DNA of 64,000 nucleotides, from the NCBI GenBank assembly GCA_015222055.1, contig JADFUR010000039.1:51142-115141 (forward strand). Direction: 5' to 3'. The position numbers and the translations under genes were made by a program. Numbering within the stretch: position 1 is the first letter of the stretch; every line of letters starts with the position of its first letter. Source of the stretch: Bacteroidota bacterium. GTDB taxonomy: Bacteria > Bacteroidota > Bacteroidia > Bacteroidales > B39-G9. The notes under the pieces were generated by a model, which did not search any database, had not been told where the DNA came from, and worked only from the letters and a program-made list of their open reading frames with translations. This document shows, piece after piece, positions 19,406-28,467 of this stretch.

Positions 19406-19450
19406 ATTCTTTATAATTCTCCTGCAAACGCTTTTTGCAATATGCTCTTT

Positions 19451-19554
19451 TTTAATTAGGAATTAAAAATTACGAATTATTGCTATTTGAACTTTTTCGG
19501 CTTTAATAATATTTTTGAATTTGTCATTTCGTTAATTTATTGCTAATTTGTTTA
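19451..19554. repeat. R6 repeat flanking the RAYT pseudogene, right copy
   Basis: Starts tttaattaggaattaaaaat and runs through gaactttttcggctt and taataat to gctaatttgtttat. It is the direct-repeat partner of 18801-18920, lying just upstream of the transposase start. Confidence 0.8.
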
Positions 19555-19583
19555 TATTGAGGGTTATATGACGTTATCTATTA

Positions 19584-20084
19584 TCAATATTTTTCAGTCG
19601 AAATTATAAAATTATAGTCATATGATTCAATAGGATTATTTTTAAAATTAGTTCGCTCATTATATTTTTTATTTTCATAAAACCATTCTGAATTTTTATC
19701 ATATAAATTTTTTGTATATCCAATCACAGTATCTGGGTAAAATTTCATTATTGTTTTATCCTCATTTGATGGAATAATGTAAATACTGTCAAATAGTTTT
19801 AAAGCTAAATCATATGGTTCTTGGTTTATATCCGTAGTCATAAATATATTGTTTGATTCATCTTGTTTAATATCAAAATTTGTATTTCCATAATCACCAT
19901 TGCCAAGGTCAGAATACATATATAAATTAGTTCTTTTGTCCATTAAAAAATTTGTCTTTGGAAATAATTGAACTTCCTGTTTACTATCTGTATCATTTTT
20001 TATTAGAATCTGCATGCGATAACTTGTTTCTTTTTTGCAAGAAATAAAAACAATAAATAATACGGAAATTTCAAAGAGTCTCAT
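19584..20084 (-). CDS. Predicted lipoprotein of unknown function
   Basis: I choose the ATG at 20084 (166 residues) because it directly opens a lipoprotein signal peptide, MRLFEISVLFIVFISCKKE, with the lipobox cysteine in FISC. The frame's earlier ATG at 20114 would add ten residues ahead of it. After the cysteine, KKETS suits an outer-membrane or surface lipoprotein. The rest is polar and tyrosine- and aspartate-rich without a recognised domain. It sits downstream of an unusual interleaved repeat at 20176-20246 and beside the RAYT remnant, so recent acquisition is possible. Confidence 0.7.
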   Translation of the reverse strand: MRLFEISVLFIVFISCKKETSYRMQILIKNDTDSKQEVQLFPKTNFLMDKRTNLYMYSDLGNGDYGNTNFDIKQDESNNIFMTTDINQEPYDLALKLFDSIYIIPSNEDKTIMKFYPDTVIGYTKNLYDKNSEWFYENKKYNERTNFKNNPIESYDYNFIISTEKY

Positions 20085-20175
20085 AAAATATTTAAATTGA
20101 ATCAAATTTGTCATGTTATTCGAATATTAAGTTTTTTTAGTCAAAAAAAAATTTTTATCCACAAAGTTGCGATTT

Positions 20176-20246
20176 ATGCTACACAACGTCAAATTGTATA
20201 AGTAGTGGCAGATTGTGTAGCATTTCCCCTGCCATTACTTATACAA
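20176..20246. repeat. Interleaved inverted repeats (A-B-A'-B' order)
   Basis: Arm A atgctacacaa (20176-20186) is the perfect complement of A' ttgtgtagcat (20213-20223). Arm B ttgtataagtagtggcag (20194-20211) pairs with B' ctgccattacttatacaa (20229-20246) at 17 of 18 positions. Because B lies inside A-A' and B' outside, the two stems interlock; a single strand could fold as a pseudoknot or switch between two hairpins. It lies between the polyferredoxin gene and the lipoprotein gene. The acaacgtc box resembles but does not fit the integron attC core consensus. Confidence 0.85.
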
Positions 20247-20296
20247 AATATTAGCTTTTCGTGCTTTGTAATAATTTTTTTTTCAAATATACTTAA

Positions 20297-21652
20297 TTAG
20301 AAATTATTAGAGATTGGTCCGAAGAGTAAAAGTGAATAGTAAAGTGTCACTACTAAACCAAATATTATTTTATTCGGTTTTAGTAATCCTGTATCATGTT
20401 TTAATTTTTTCATTGAGAAAACAACAGAAATAATTAATCCTAACATACCAAGTAAAACAACAGCTAATTCTATCCAGGAAAAATTGCTAATCGTTATCTC
20501 GCCAGTTAAAATTTTATTAGCGTAATAGAGACCTTTTGGCTTATCCAAAGCATACTGCCAATATGGTATTCTTGATGTCATTTTTAATAAAGCTTTAAAC
20601 GCATGTCCCAAAGCAATAACAGGCAATAAATATCCAGCTATTCTTTTCAAATAAAAAGACAAAGACTTTCCTTCAATTATTTTTGCTAATCCAGCAGTAC
20701 TTAACAAAAATATTATAGGTAATATTAAAAATAAAATAATTGCTTCGAATAGCTTTGGTGGTACATTTTTGAAAGAAAATAAGCCAAATAACCAATTAGG
20801 CAATGACAACAATATGGATTCACTAAACTCCCATGATGTTAGTATTTCATAACTCACAAAACCAATTAGAATAGAAATCATTCCTACTTCTGGTAAACTT
20901 AATTTATTTAAGTCAAAAGACTGAAATGGTTTTTTAATATATTGAATTCTAATATTATTATTAGGGCAAGCTTTAACACATTGAGTACATAAAATACAAT
21001 CTCTGTTGTCTGTAATTTTTGCAGGATATAAATTTGATTGACATGATCGTCCTATAAGTCTTTTATTGTTTTTTTTGCTAATACACTCTTTTGTTTTACA
21101 AGTTTTACATATATCCTGATTTTTTACTCTTAAGCCAAATGGTGCTAATAATGAGTATAAGCCTAAAAGTTTTCCAACAGGGCAGAAATATGAACAAAAA
21201 GCCCTTTTTTCAAATATAAACGATATTAGAATTGCTAAACCCATTAAAGAAAGCAAGTAAAATGCCATCAATCTTGGAACTCGATTTATTCCAAAAGTAT
21301 GGATGGCTACTATTGAAATAAATGCATAAAAAATAGTTATTATCCATCCTGACTTAAAATACTTAGGGAATTTAATTTTTAGTCCAAACCGTGAAGTTAT
21401 TCCAGAAATTAATTCTACAGGGCATAGACTACACCAATGCCTACCAAAGAATATTGCTGTTAGGATTATTAACGGCCACCAATATGACCAAACAATTAAA
21501 TTAGATAGATTGGTATTTCTTAATTGCTTTGCAAAATTTGCATCATTTGTTGTTGTTCCAATTGCACCAAAAGTTAGCAAAATAAAAACGATTAATGTAA
21601 AAAATTGAAAAACAAGGGGGTAATATTTTGATTTATATAATTTATTAAACAT
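20297..21652 (-). CDS. NapH/NosR-like membrane polyferredoxin (4Fe-4S binding protein)
   Basis: A 451-residue polytopic membrane protein with several cysteine clusters: HWCSLCPVELISG and FCSYFCPVGKLLGL are the paired CxxCP motifs of NapH/NosR/CcoG-type proteins. CKTCKTKECISKK and CILCTQCVKACPNN give ferredoxin-type iron-sulfur ligands facing one side. The C-terminal half adds more membrane spans, including HAFKALLKM. Such proteins pass electrons from the quinone pool or act in metalloenzyme maturation. No nap, nos or cco gene is nearby, so the partner is unknown. It starts 43 bases after the small exported protein gene, probably one transcript. Confidence 0.85.
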   Translation of the reverse strand: MFNKLYKSKYYPLVFQFFTLIVFILLTFGAIGTTTNDANFAKQLRNTNLSNLIVWSYWWPLIILTAIFFGRHWCSLCPVELISGITSRFGLKIKFPKYFKSGWIITIFYAFISIVAIHTFGINRVPRLMAFYLLSLMGLAILISFIFEKRAFCSYFCPVGKLLGLYSLLAPFGLRVKNQDICKTCKTKECISKKNNKRLIGRSCQSNLYPAKITDNRDCILCTQCVKACPNNNIRIQYIKKPFQSFDLNKLSLPEVGMISILIGFVSYEILTSWEFSESILLSLPNWLFGLFSFKNVPPKLFEAIILFLILPIIFLLSTAGLAKIIEGKSLSFYLKRIAGYLLPVIALGHAFKALLKMTSRIPYWQYALDKPKGLYYANKILTGEITISNFSWIELAVVLLGMLGLIISVVFSMKKLKHDTGLLKPNKIIFGLVVTLYYSLLLFGPISNNF

Positions 21653-21694
21653 GATATTTTTTTTAATTAAACAATAAAATTTTAGGTACTTAAA

Positions 21695-22060
21695 TTAATA
21701 AGCACAAATGTATTTATTTAACAGTAAAGAGGAGAATTTTAATGAATATATGTGAACTATGAAAAGTATATTATAATCAGAAATAATTACAGGTTCCACA
21801 ATGATTTTTTGGTTGTAATAAAAAAATAAAATATTGTAAAGTATTTTCTCGTTTATCGAATGAGTAAATGTATAAAGTTGATAAAAAGGACTATGTAATT
21901 TTTTACTATCAGCATCTTGGGAAGGAGTATCTTTTTTGTTTTTCCAATCAGACACGACAACTCCAGCACATTCGACGTGTGAATATGGAATAGCCCTTTC
22001 TGTTATAATTGATAGGAAAAGACTTAAAAGTATAAAAACAATATGTTTTTTTTTATTCAT
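21695..22060 (-). CDS. Small exported or membrane protein, unknown function, ahead of the polyferredoxin
   Basis: 121 residues with a typical signal or anchor segment (KKKHIVFILLSLFLSIITE), a polar middle and a hydrophobic, aromatic-rich C-terminal third. I recognise no family. It precedes the polyferredoxin gene by 43 bases on the same strand and follows a palindrome-rich leader (22141-22211), so it is probably the first gene of a two-gene operon. The coding call depends on that context and on the signal-like N-terminus. Confidence 0.6.
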   Translation of the reverse strand: MNKKKHIVFILLSLFLSIITERAIPYSHVECAGVVVSDWKNKKDTPSQDADSKKLHSPFYQLYTFTHSINEKILYNILFFYYNQKIIVEPVIISDYNILFIVHIYSLKFSSLLLNKYICAY

Positions 22061-22140
22061 TTAGGTTCCTACGGTATTAATTTTTTTATAAAATTTTGAA
22101 AGTTTGCCGTACCTTTCGCATCATGAATGCTAACATCTCA

Positions 22141-22164
22141 ATAAGATACACCATGGTGTCTTAT
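22141..22164. promoter_or_regulatory. Candidate operator palindrome
   Basis: The 12-base perfect palindrome acaccatggtgt (22148-22159) is flanked by ataag and cttat, extending the symmetry with a two-base offset. It lies about 90 bases upstream of the 121-residue protein gene, a position suited to a dimeric regulator. No regulator gene is adjacent. Confidence 0.4.
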
Positions 22165-22176
22165 ATCCATTATATG

Positions 22177-22211
22177 TTTTTGTTTAACTTATATAATAAG
22201 TTAAACAAAAA
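22177..22211. terminator. Perfect 15-bp hairpin, possible terminator
   Basis: tttttgtttaactta and taagttaaacaaaaa are perfect complements around a five-base loop. With T and A runs at the two ends it could terminate transcription in either direction, for instance the TonB receptor transcript entering from the right. It may instead be part of a regulatory leader. Confidence 0.5.
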
Positions 22212-22375
22212 ATAAATTTAGAAAAATATAAACAGATTCTCAATTTTTTCATCTGTGTTAAATGACAGAACATCAATTTAAAAAAAACTGCAAAAGGTTT
22301 TAAATCTTTTGCAGCTTAATTAATACGATATTGAAATTATTTACATTTGAATCTACTCCGAAAAGTTTCCATAGC

Positions 22376-22474
22376 CGTCATTGCGAGGGCGAAGCCCGAA
22401 GCAATCCATTGATAATCAAAAAAGGGGATTGCTTCACTATTCCCGATTTTCGGGACAGGCTGTTCGCAATGACG
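22376..22474. repeat. REP-like element family R4 (CGTCATTGCGAGG), copy a
   Basis: Starts cgtcattgcgagggcgaagc and ends gttcgcaatgacg, so the ends are inverted copies of CGTCATTGCGA. Internal pairs include gcaatcc/ggattgc and cccgattttcggg. The same family occurs at 42146-42225. It lies right after the TonB receptor gene, with a short R5-like tag (actccgaaaag) just before it. Confidence 0.9.
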
Positions 22475-22504
22475 AAAAATATTAAGTTTCCTTTTATGTA
22501 TTAT

Positions 22505-24922
22505 TTAAATTTTAAATCTCAAAGCAACAATAAAATTACGTCCGGGAGCACAAATGCCCGATGCGTATGGACGATAACGTTGGTCTGTAATGTTCTCAAT
22601 ACCTGCGTTAATCTGTAACTTGTCAATTATTTGATATGATGCTTTAATGTTAAAAGTAAACCAAGAAGGTGAATATAAATCACCGTAGCTGTTTTTTGCA
22701 TACATATTGTCTTTTCCTTGTTCAGAGGGTGCAAGGTTTTTTGCTTTTATTTCTCCATTATAATTGGCAAAAGCATCTATTTTTAATTTTTTTGTTGTAA
22801 AAATAATATGTGTGCTGCCAAAAAGAGGAGCAACATGGCGGAGTGTATTTCCTTCGTTATCTTCACCATGGGAATAGCTGATATTCGATTTTACACCAAA
22901 ATTTTCAGTAATATCTCCGTTTAATTCAACACTGGCACCATAAATAGTGGCATGCTGATAGTTTACAAAAGCTTGTATTTTACTCCAATCTCCATCATAA
23001 AATAAAGAATCTTTTCCATTAATTGAGAAATCACGCTGAACAATAGGGTCGTTTAGGTATGTATAAAAAACTGATGTTTGAATATTTATTTTATCATCAA
23101 ATTTTTTCATAATACCAAAATCGATATTATAAGCATATTCAGGTTTCAGGTTTGTGTTTGGCACAATTATAGCTCCTTTTTTAGGAGTAAACACTTTTCC
23201 TAAACCGTCCCAGTTTGGGGCGTGAAAACCTGTTGAAGTATTAATGTTGAATTTCCAGTAATCAGAAGGTCGGTAAACCAAACCAAGACTTCCGTTCAAA
23301 GCATTGTTATTATTATCAATTTTATCTATACCTAGAAAATTATTGTAATAAGGATTATCAAAAGTCGATTTTATCCCAACAAAACTATATCTAATACCAC
23401 TATTAAGAGTTGTTTTAGAATTAATATTTCGTTTATAAGCTATATATGCGGCAGATGAATAATATTCATTATTACCATCGGGATAACGAGGCACAACAAA
23501 ACCTGTCGTTAATGTATTGTCATCAACATTACGTTTTTGTGCTATTGAATTTAAGCCATTATAAATTCCTTCTAATCCGTAAAACAGATGATTTTTTTTA
23601 TCAATATGTTTATAAAAATCAAGATTAAATGAATAAATATCAACATCTTCAAATTGTTCTAAGATATTTTCCCTGTTAAATTTACGTGAATGACGGCTTT
23701 CTTTATAATTCTGATAAGCAGTAATAAATTTCACTTCGTCGAAAAATATATTACTTTTTGAATATTTTGTCGTTAACGAATGCATTTGCCATTCTTGCGG
23801 ACCGTAATAATATTCAGCATATTTGAATGTGCCACCTTTAAAAGTTCCTAATTGATCGTAGCGAGGCTGGTCTGATGTTTTTGAATAATGATAAGCATAA
23901 GTAAAATCGAGATTTTTGTTTGGCTTAAATCTTATTTTTTGCATAAAATTTGTTTGATTATAAGCCGATGGTTTTTGAATATTACTATCTTCTTTTTTCA
24001 AAACATTGTCGTTGCCGTTAATTCGTTGCACAAGGCTATCTCTGAAATATTGAGAATTATTATTCCCATTGTTTCCCATTTTTAAATCGTCGAAATCGCT
24101 TTTTGTAAAACTTGAAACAAGCGATAATTTATCATTCGCAATGGTGAAATCAATATGACCAGTCTTCTCATTATTAGCACTTGAGTAACGTGTTAAAGCG
24201 TTAGCTTTTATCTTTATTTTAGATGAGCTTGAAAGAATTGGTTTTCGAGTATGAAAATCCATAACTCCACCTAAAGCATCGCTTCCGTAAATAACGGAAC
24301 CTGGGCCAAAAATAATTTCAGAATTGTCAATGCTATTGGCATCTATTGAAATTACATTTTGCAGATTTCCTGTTCGGTAAATAGCATTGTTTAATCGCAC
24401 ACCATCAACAACCAACAAAACAGTGTTTGTAGCAAAACCTCTAATCATTGGGCTACCACCTGCCATTTGACTTTTTTGAACAAATACCTGACTTGATTGT
24501 TTTAGAATATCTGCTGCAGTTTGAGGATTGCTAAACTCAATTTGTTCCTGTTTTATTGATGTGATTTTATTGGGAATTTCTTCACGATTTTGTTCCCATT
24601 TATTTGCTGATATTAATATTTCATCAACATTAATTACACTTTCTGACAGCAAAACACCTTTGCTGAGTTTTATGACTTTGCTATATGGCAGAGACAAATT
24701 TTTAAATGAAGTGTGTTGAAAAAATAATGTATCATTTTTTGTAAATCCGCTTAAATCTGCTTTACCGCTTATGTTTGTTAGTGATATTTGTGTCCTGTTT
24801 TGATTGTATATCGCAACATAAGGGATAGCTTGTAAATTAGATTTGTTGAGCACTTTAATTGTTTGTGCATCTATTTTTATACTTAAAAATATTATAAGTA
24901 TAAAAAATAATATCTTTTTCAT
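22505..24922 (-). CDS. TonB-dependent outer-membrane receptor
   Basis: 805 residues. A signal peptide (to about residue 19, IDAQ) is followed by a carboxypeptidase-like regulatory domain typical of Bacteroidota receptors, then the plug (DILKQSSQVFVQKSQMAGGS, MIRGFATNTVLLVVDGVRLN, YGSDALGGVMDFHT) and a beta barrel rich in aromatic residues ending FIVALRFKI. The plug style resembles siderophore, haem or cobalamin receptors rather than SusC glycan importers, and no SusD gene is adjacent. The substrate is unassigned. The polyferredoxin downstream on the same strand may hint at metal handling. Confidence 0.93.
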   Translation of the reverse strand: MKKILFFILIIFLSIKIDAQTIKVLNKSNLQAIPYVAIYNQNRTQISLTNISGKADLSGFTKNDTLFFQHTSFKNLSLPYSKVIKLSKGVLLSESVINVDEILISANKWEQNREEIPNKITSIKQEQIEFSNPQTAADILKQSSQVFVQKSQMAGGSPMIRGFATNTVLLVVDGVRLNNAIYRTGNLQNVISIDANSIDNSEIIFGPGSVIYGSDALGGVMDFHTRKPILSSSSKIKIKANALTRYSSANNEKTGHIDFTIANDKLSLVSSFTKSDFDDLKMGNNGNNNSQYFRDSLVQRINGNDNVLKKEDSNIQKPSAYNQTNFMQKIRFKPNKNLDFTYAYHYSKTSDQPRYDQLGTFKGGTFKYAEYYYGPQEWQMHSLTTKYSKSNIFFDEVKFITAYQNYKESRHSRKFNRENILEQFEDVDIYSFNLDFYKHIDKKNHLFYGLEGIYNGLNSIAQKRNVDDNTLTTGFVVPRYPDGNNEYYSSAAYIAYKRNINSKTTLNSGIRYSFVGIKSTFDNPYYNNFLGIDKIDNNNNALNGSLGLVYRPSDYWKFNINTSTGFHAPNWDGLGKVFTPKKGAIIVPNTNLKPEYAYNIDFGIMKKFDDKINIQTSVFYTYLNDPIVQRDFSINGKDSLFYDGDWSKIQAFVNYQHATIYGASVELNGDITENFGVKSNISYSHGEDNEGNTLRHVAPLFGSTHIIFTTKKLKIDAFANYNGEIKAKNLAPSEQGKDNMYAKNSYGDLYSPSWFTFNIKASYQIIDKLQINAGIENITDQRYRPYASGICAPGRNFIVALRFKI

Positions 24923-25033
24923 TTTGTGTTAAATATTTAATATGTTGATAATAAATAAGTTATGGGGTTTTAGTTTGTTCCCGCTATTACATAATAATAT
25001 TTGTAGTATGAGGTAGAAGATAATTATTATTTC

Positions 25034-25183
25034 GTGTTTGTCTTTAAAGTGATCGGGAATCTCTTTTTTTTAAAAAGAGGATTTCTCTCTTGTTTCTCGC
25101 TTCTCGCTTCGAAATGACAGCATTTAGTTGTATAATTCGTAGCTTCGAAATGACAAATAGGCGACCATAAAGACAGACACTAT
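25034..25183. repeat. Repeat family R7 (TAGTGTCTG...GTCATTCCGA ends), copy a
   Basis: The left end reads gtgtttgtctttaaagt; the right end, complemented, reads atagtgtctgtctttatggt, giving imperfect terminal inverted repeats. Interior pieces such as gaaatgacaaataggcgacc match the end of the element at 34170-34817. It fills most of the gap between the TonB receptor and the membrane protein gene at 25287; nothing else is recognised there. Confidence 0.65.
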
Positions 25184-25286
25184 TTATAACCGACTTGTAA
25201 TTGGTTACATTCATCATAACATGATGAAAATAGTATATTCTGTAACAGATACTTTAAAAGATTATTATAAAAAAATATTTTTTTTG

Positions 25287-25823
25287 TTAAATAAATTTGG
25301 GAGGAGGGTCAGGTATTTCAATAAAAATTTTATTCAAGTTATATTTTTTTTGAAAATAAGATATTTTTTTTGAACTGTTGAAAAATAAAAAATTTAAGTC
25401 TGAGAAGAAATAATTTGTTATGGTCTTCTTAATTTTTATTTTATTGTGATTTTTAGTTTTATTTGTATTTATGTAGTCTTCAATGTGTTTGTCAAGATCT
25501 TCAAACAATTTTTCTTCTTTGGTATCATTAATACAATAGTAAAATGTGGTATCGTTTTTCACATTAGATTTTACTATATCATACATTTTACCTTTATATC
25601 TAAATTCTCCTTTATGTATTCTTTGAAAGATTAAGTTTCTGGTTTTTTCTAATTCAAAAGGTATTTTTAGTAAAACTAATTCATTAACAGGAACTTGCTG
25701 TTTAATTTGGTGCTTAACTTCTTTTTTTATCTTATATTGATTAAATAAAAAAAGAGAAAAGAAGCCCACGTAATTGTAAACAAAAAATATTAATAATAAT
25801 ATTGCAACAATTTTTTTAAACAT
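25287..25823 (-). CDS. Membrane-anchored protein of unknown function upstream of the TonB receptor
   Basis: 178 residues with one N-terminal membrane span (IVAILLLIFFVYNYVGFFSL), then a lysine-rich periplasmic domain with no recognised fold. The C-terminus ends IPDPPPKFI. Short membrane proteins ending in a proline-proline tail occur next to TonB-dependent receptors in Bacteroidota, which suits this position, but I cannot name a family. A 364-base gap containing repeat R7 separates it from the receptor gene, so co-transcription is uncertain. Confidence 0.65.
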   Translation of the reverse strand: MFKKIVAILLLIFFVYNYVGFFSLFLFNQYKIKKEVKHQIKQQVPVNELVLLKIPFELEKTRNLIFQRIHKGEFRYKGKMYDIVKSNVKNDTTFYYCINDTKEEKLFEDLDKHIEDYINTNKTKNHNKIKIKKTITNYFFSDLNFLFFNSSKKISYFQKKYNLNKIFIEIPDPPPKFI

Positions 25824-25898
25824 AATTGCAAAGTTGTAAATTTTTATGAATATTTTTAAGGTTTTATATACTTTTATTTTTGAAAAAGATTAAGATAA

Positions 25899-26543
25899 AT
25901 GAATAAAAAGGAACGATTTGAAAAAATAATTGAATATTTTTCAATTAATCAACCAGTTGCAGAAACAGAGTTGCATTACACTAATGCTTATGAGTTATTG
26001 GTAGCGGTAATTCTTTCGGCTCAATGCACAGATAAACGTGTAAATATAATTACACCAAAATTTTTTGAAAAATATCCCACTGCAAAAGTATTATCAAAAT
26101 CAACCCAAGAAGAAATTTTTGAATTAGTAAGAACATGTTCGTATCCAAATAATAAAGCAAAGCATCTTTTAGGAATGGCGAAAATGCTTGTAGATGAATT
26201 TAATGAGATAGTTCCTTCAGATATAAATTTATTACAAAAATTACCCGGAGTTGGTCGCAAAACAGCTAATGTAATTGCTTCGGTAATATATAATAAACCA
26301 ACTCTTGCTGTTGATACTCATGTGTTCAGAGTGTCGGCACGTTTAGGTTTAACCACTAATTCGAAAACACCTTTAGAAACAGAGAAGCAACTGATTAAAT
26401 ATATTCCCGATGAACTGATACCAATTGCCCATCATTGGTTAATATTGCATGGCAGATATGTTTGTCAGGCAAGAAAACCGAAATGTGATGTATGTGGTAT
26501 AAGAGATTATTGTAAATTTTATGAAATTTTGAATAACGATTAG
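25899..26543 (+). CDS. nth: Endonuclease III (DNA glycosylase/AP lyase)
   Basis: 214 residues. LPGVGRKTANVIA is the helix-hairpin-helix with the catalytic lysine, VDTHVFRVSARLGL carries the catalytic aspartate, and CQARKPKCDVCGIRDYC gives the four cysteines (C-x6-C-x2-C-x5-C) of the 4Fe-4S cluster. It removes oxidised pyrimidines and nicks the abasic site. It is convergent with cdaA; the two stop codons overlap by four bases at 26540-26543, leaving no room for a separate terminator. Confidence 0.97.
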   Translation: MNKKERFEKIIEYFSINQPVAETELHYTNAYELLVAVILSAQCTDKRVNIITPKFFEKYPTAKVLSKSTQEEIFELVRTCSYPNNKAKHLLGMAKMLVDEFNEIVPSDINLLQKLPGVGRKTANVIASVIYNKPTLAVDTHVFRVSARLGLTTNSKTPLETEKQLIKYIPDELIPIAHHWLILHGRYVCQARKPKCDVCGIRDYCKFYEILNND

Positions 26544-27325
26544 TCAATACGGAATTCGTCGGTCAATATTTTTAAAAGCTTATTAGGGGTAAGTTTTGTT
26601 TTTAACTTGTTTCCTTTTGCAAAAGATATGTTCCCTGTTTCTTCTGAAACAACTACTACCACAGCATCGGTTTCGTTGGTTAAACTAAGGGCGGCTCTGT
26701 GACGCAAACCTAAACGCGAAGAAAGTTTCAAGCTATCGTTTATTGGTAAAACACAACGAGCTGCTTTAATTTTATTGTTAATAATAATAACTGCACCATC
26801 GTGTAGTGGACTGTTCTTAAAAAATATATTTTCAATAAGATTAGTCGAAACATCAGCATTAATTATATCACCGGTTTCATAAAATGTTTTAAGCTCTGAT
26901 TTTGTTGATAAAACAATTAATGCACCTACTTTATCTTCTGACATATCTTCACATGCAGTTACAATTGAATTTAGACTTTGGTCGGATGTTTTTTGAAATT
27001 GTAGAGTAAATAGTTTATTTAAGGAAAATTTCTTATTTAAGTTTTCAGTTGTTCCAATAAATAAAAGGAAACGTCTAATTTCTTGTTGAAATACAATAAT
27101 TAATGCAATTATTCCGCCACCAATAAAAGCTCCCAATATTGTACTTAAAAGTTGCATGTTTAATGCCTTTACAATAAGCCACATAAGATAAATGGAGAAA
27201 ATCCCTACAAATATATTCATTGCCACTGTATCTTTTATCATCATGTACATTTCATACAACAAAAAAGCTACCAGCAGTATATCAAGCACATCTAAAAAGC
27301 GAACAGTTATAAAAATTGAAAGCAT
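26540..27325 (-). CDS. cdaA: Membrane diadenylate cyclase CdaA
   Basis: 261 residues: three N-terminal membrane helices, then a DisA_N cyclase domain. PLHDGAVIIINN carries the DGA motif and LGLRHRAALS the RHR motif, both needed to make c-di-AMP from two ATP. In Bacteroidota cdaA is commonly next to folP, as here, with folP upstream on the same strand. c-di-AMP usually controls potassium and osmolyte balance; no CdaR or phosphodiesterase gene is seen in the window. Confidence 0.95.
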   Translation of the reverse strand: MLSIFITVRFLDVLDILLVAFLLYEMYMMIKDTVAMNIFVGIFSIYLMWLIVKALNMQLLSTILGAFIGGGIIALIIVFQQEIRRFLLFIGTTENLNKKFSLNKLFTLQFQKTSDQSLNSIVTACEDMSEDKVGALIVLSTKSELKTFYETGDIINADVSTNLIENIFFKNSPLHDGAVIIINNKIKAARCVLPINDSLKLSSRLGLRHRAALSLTNETDAVVVVVSEETGNISFAKGNKLKTKLTPNKLLKILTDEFRID

Positions 27326-27581
27326 GAAATTAATATTAAATTATGGTTCTAAATATAAGTATTGTAAAAATTAAATACAACAAATTTTGCATCTTTCATA
27401 ATCAGCGACAAGTGGTTTACATTTTTTTATAACAAAAAACACATTTAGTGTTTGAAAGTGAATTCTGTAATTTTTTCAATTATTGATCTCCAGATAATAT
27501 GTAGAATAACAATTTAACAATTAATCCATTTAACAATATATTCAAGCTGAAAGATAAACATTAAACTTTGAACATTAAAGT

Positions 27582-28442
27582 TTAAACTTTCACCTGTATC
27601 TTTTCAACAATTTTAATTGTCTCAACAGCTTCTTTCACGTCGTGAACTCTTAAAATATTTGCATCGTTTAAAAGTGCAATTGTGTTTAAAACAATAGTAC
27701 CGGTTAATGCTTCGGCGGGTTTTGTGTCAAGATATTTATAGATCATTGATTTTCTTGAAATTCCAACTAAGATTGGCAATTGAAGAATTTTAAAGGCATC
27801 CAATTTTTGCATCAACTCATAATTATTATCAAGAGTTTTACCAAAACCAAATCCGGGATCAATTATTACATCTTTTACTCCCAGCAAATTTAGTTTGTCA
27901 ATTTTCGCTGAAAAATATTTAATAATGTCTTTAATTAAATCATCATATTGAGGGTTTGATTGCATGTTTTTAGGTGTGCCTTGCATGTGCATTAATATAT
28001 ATGCCACATTTAATTTTGCAACTACATCAAACATTTTATCGTCGAGTTCACCTGCTGAAATATCGTTAATAATACTTACATCAAATTCTTTAACAACATA
28101 TTCAGCTATTGATGAGCGGAAAGTGTCAACAGAAATTATTGCTTCAGGGAATTTTTTTCTAATAATTGATAAAGCATTTTTTAGTTTTGATAATTCTTCT
28201 TCTTCCGAAATATTTATTGCTCCCGGTCGCGATGAGTAAGCTCCAACATCGATTATGGCAGCACCTTCCGATAGGATTTGTTCGGCACGTTGTGAAATTT
28301 TTTCATCTGTATTATATTTTCCACCATCGTAAAACGAATCGTTTGTAATATTAAGAATTCCCATCACTCTTGGTAATGATAAATCTAAAAGATTACCCGA
28401 AACATTTATGCTCGTTTTTTTATTAATAAAATTTTTGTTCAT
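27582..28442 (-). CDS. folP: Dihydropteroate synthase
   Basis: A 286-residue TIM barrel. MGILNITNDSFYDGGKY is the pterin pyrophosphate loop, IIDVGAYSSRPGA the second conserved loop, and INDISAG and DPGFGFGK complete the pterin pocket. It joins 4-aminobenzoate to dihydropterin pyrophosphate in folate synthesis. The 256-base gap before cdaA holds AT-rich sequence with no recognised element. Repeat R5 copy b sits immediately upstream, where the promoter should be. Confidence 0.96.
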   Translation of the reverse strand: MNKNFINKKTSINVSGNLLDLSLPRVMGILNITNDSFYDGGKYNTDEKISQRAEQILSEGAAIIDVGAYSSRPGAINISEEEELSKLKNALSIIRKKFPEAIISVDTFRSSIAEYVVKEFDVSIINDISAGELDDKMFDVVAKLNVAYILMHMQGTPKNMQSNPQYDDLIKDIIKYFSAKIDKLNLLGVKDVIIDPGFGFGKTLDNNYELMQKLDAFKILQLPILVGISRKSMIYKYLDTKPAEALTGTIVLNTIALLNDANILRVHDVKEAVETIKIVEKIQVKV

Positions 28443-28467
28443 TGTTTACTATGTTTGTAAAGTTGAA

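Noticed and set aside
20176..20246. Integron attC site
   Set aside because: The acaacgt box looks attC-like, but the outer boxes do not fit RYYYAAC/GTTRRRY and the arms are interleaved rather than nested. No integrase gene is present.
22331..22618. 95-codon plus-strand frame
   Set aside because: It mostly translates the R4 repeat and then runs antisense into the TonB receptor gene.
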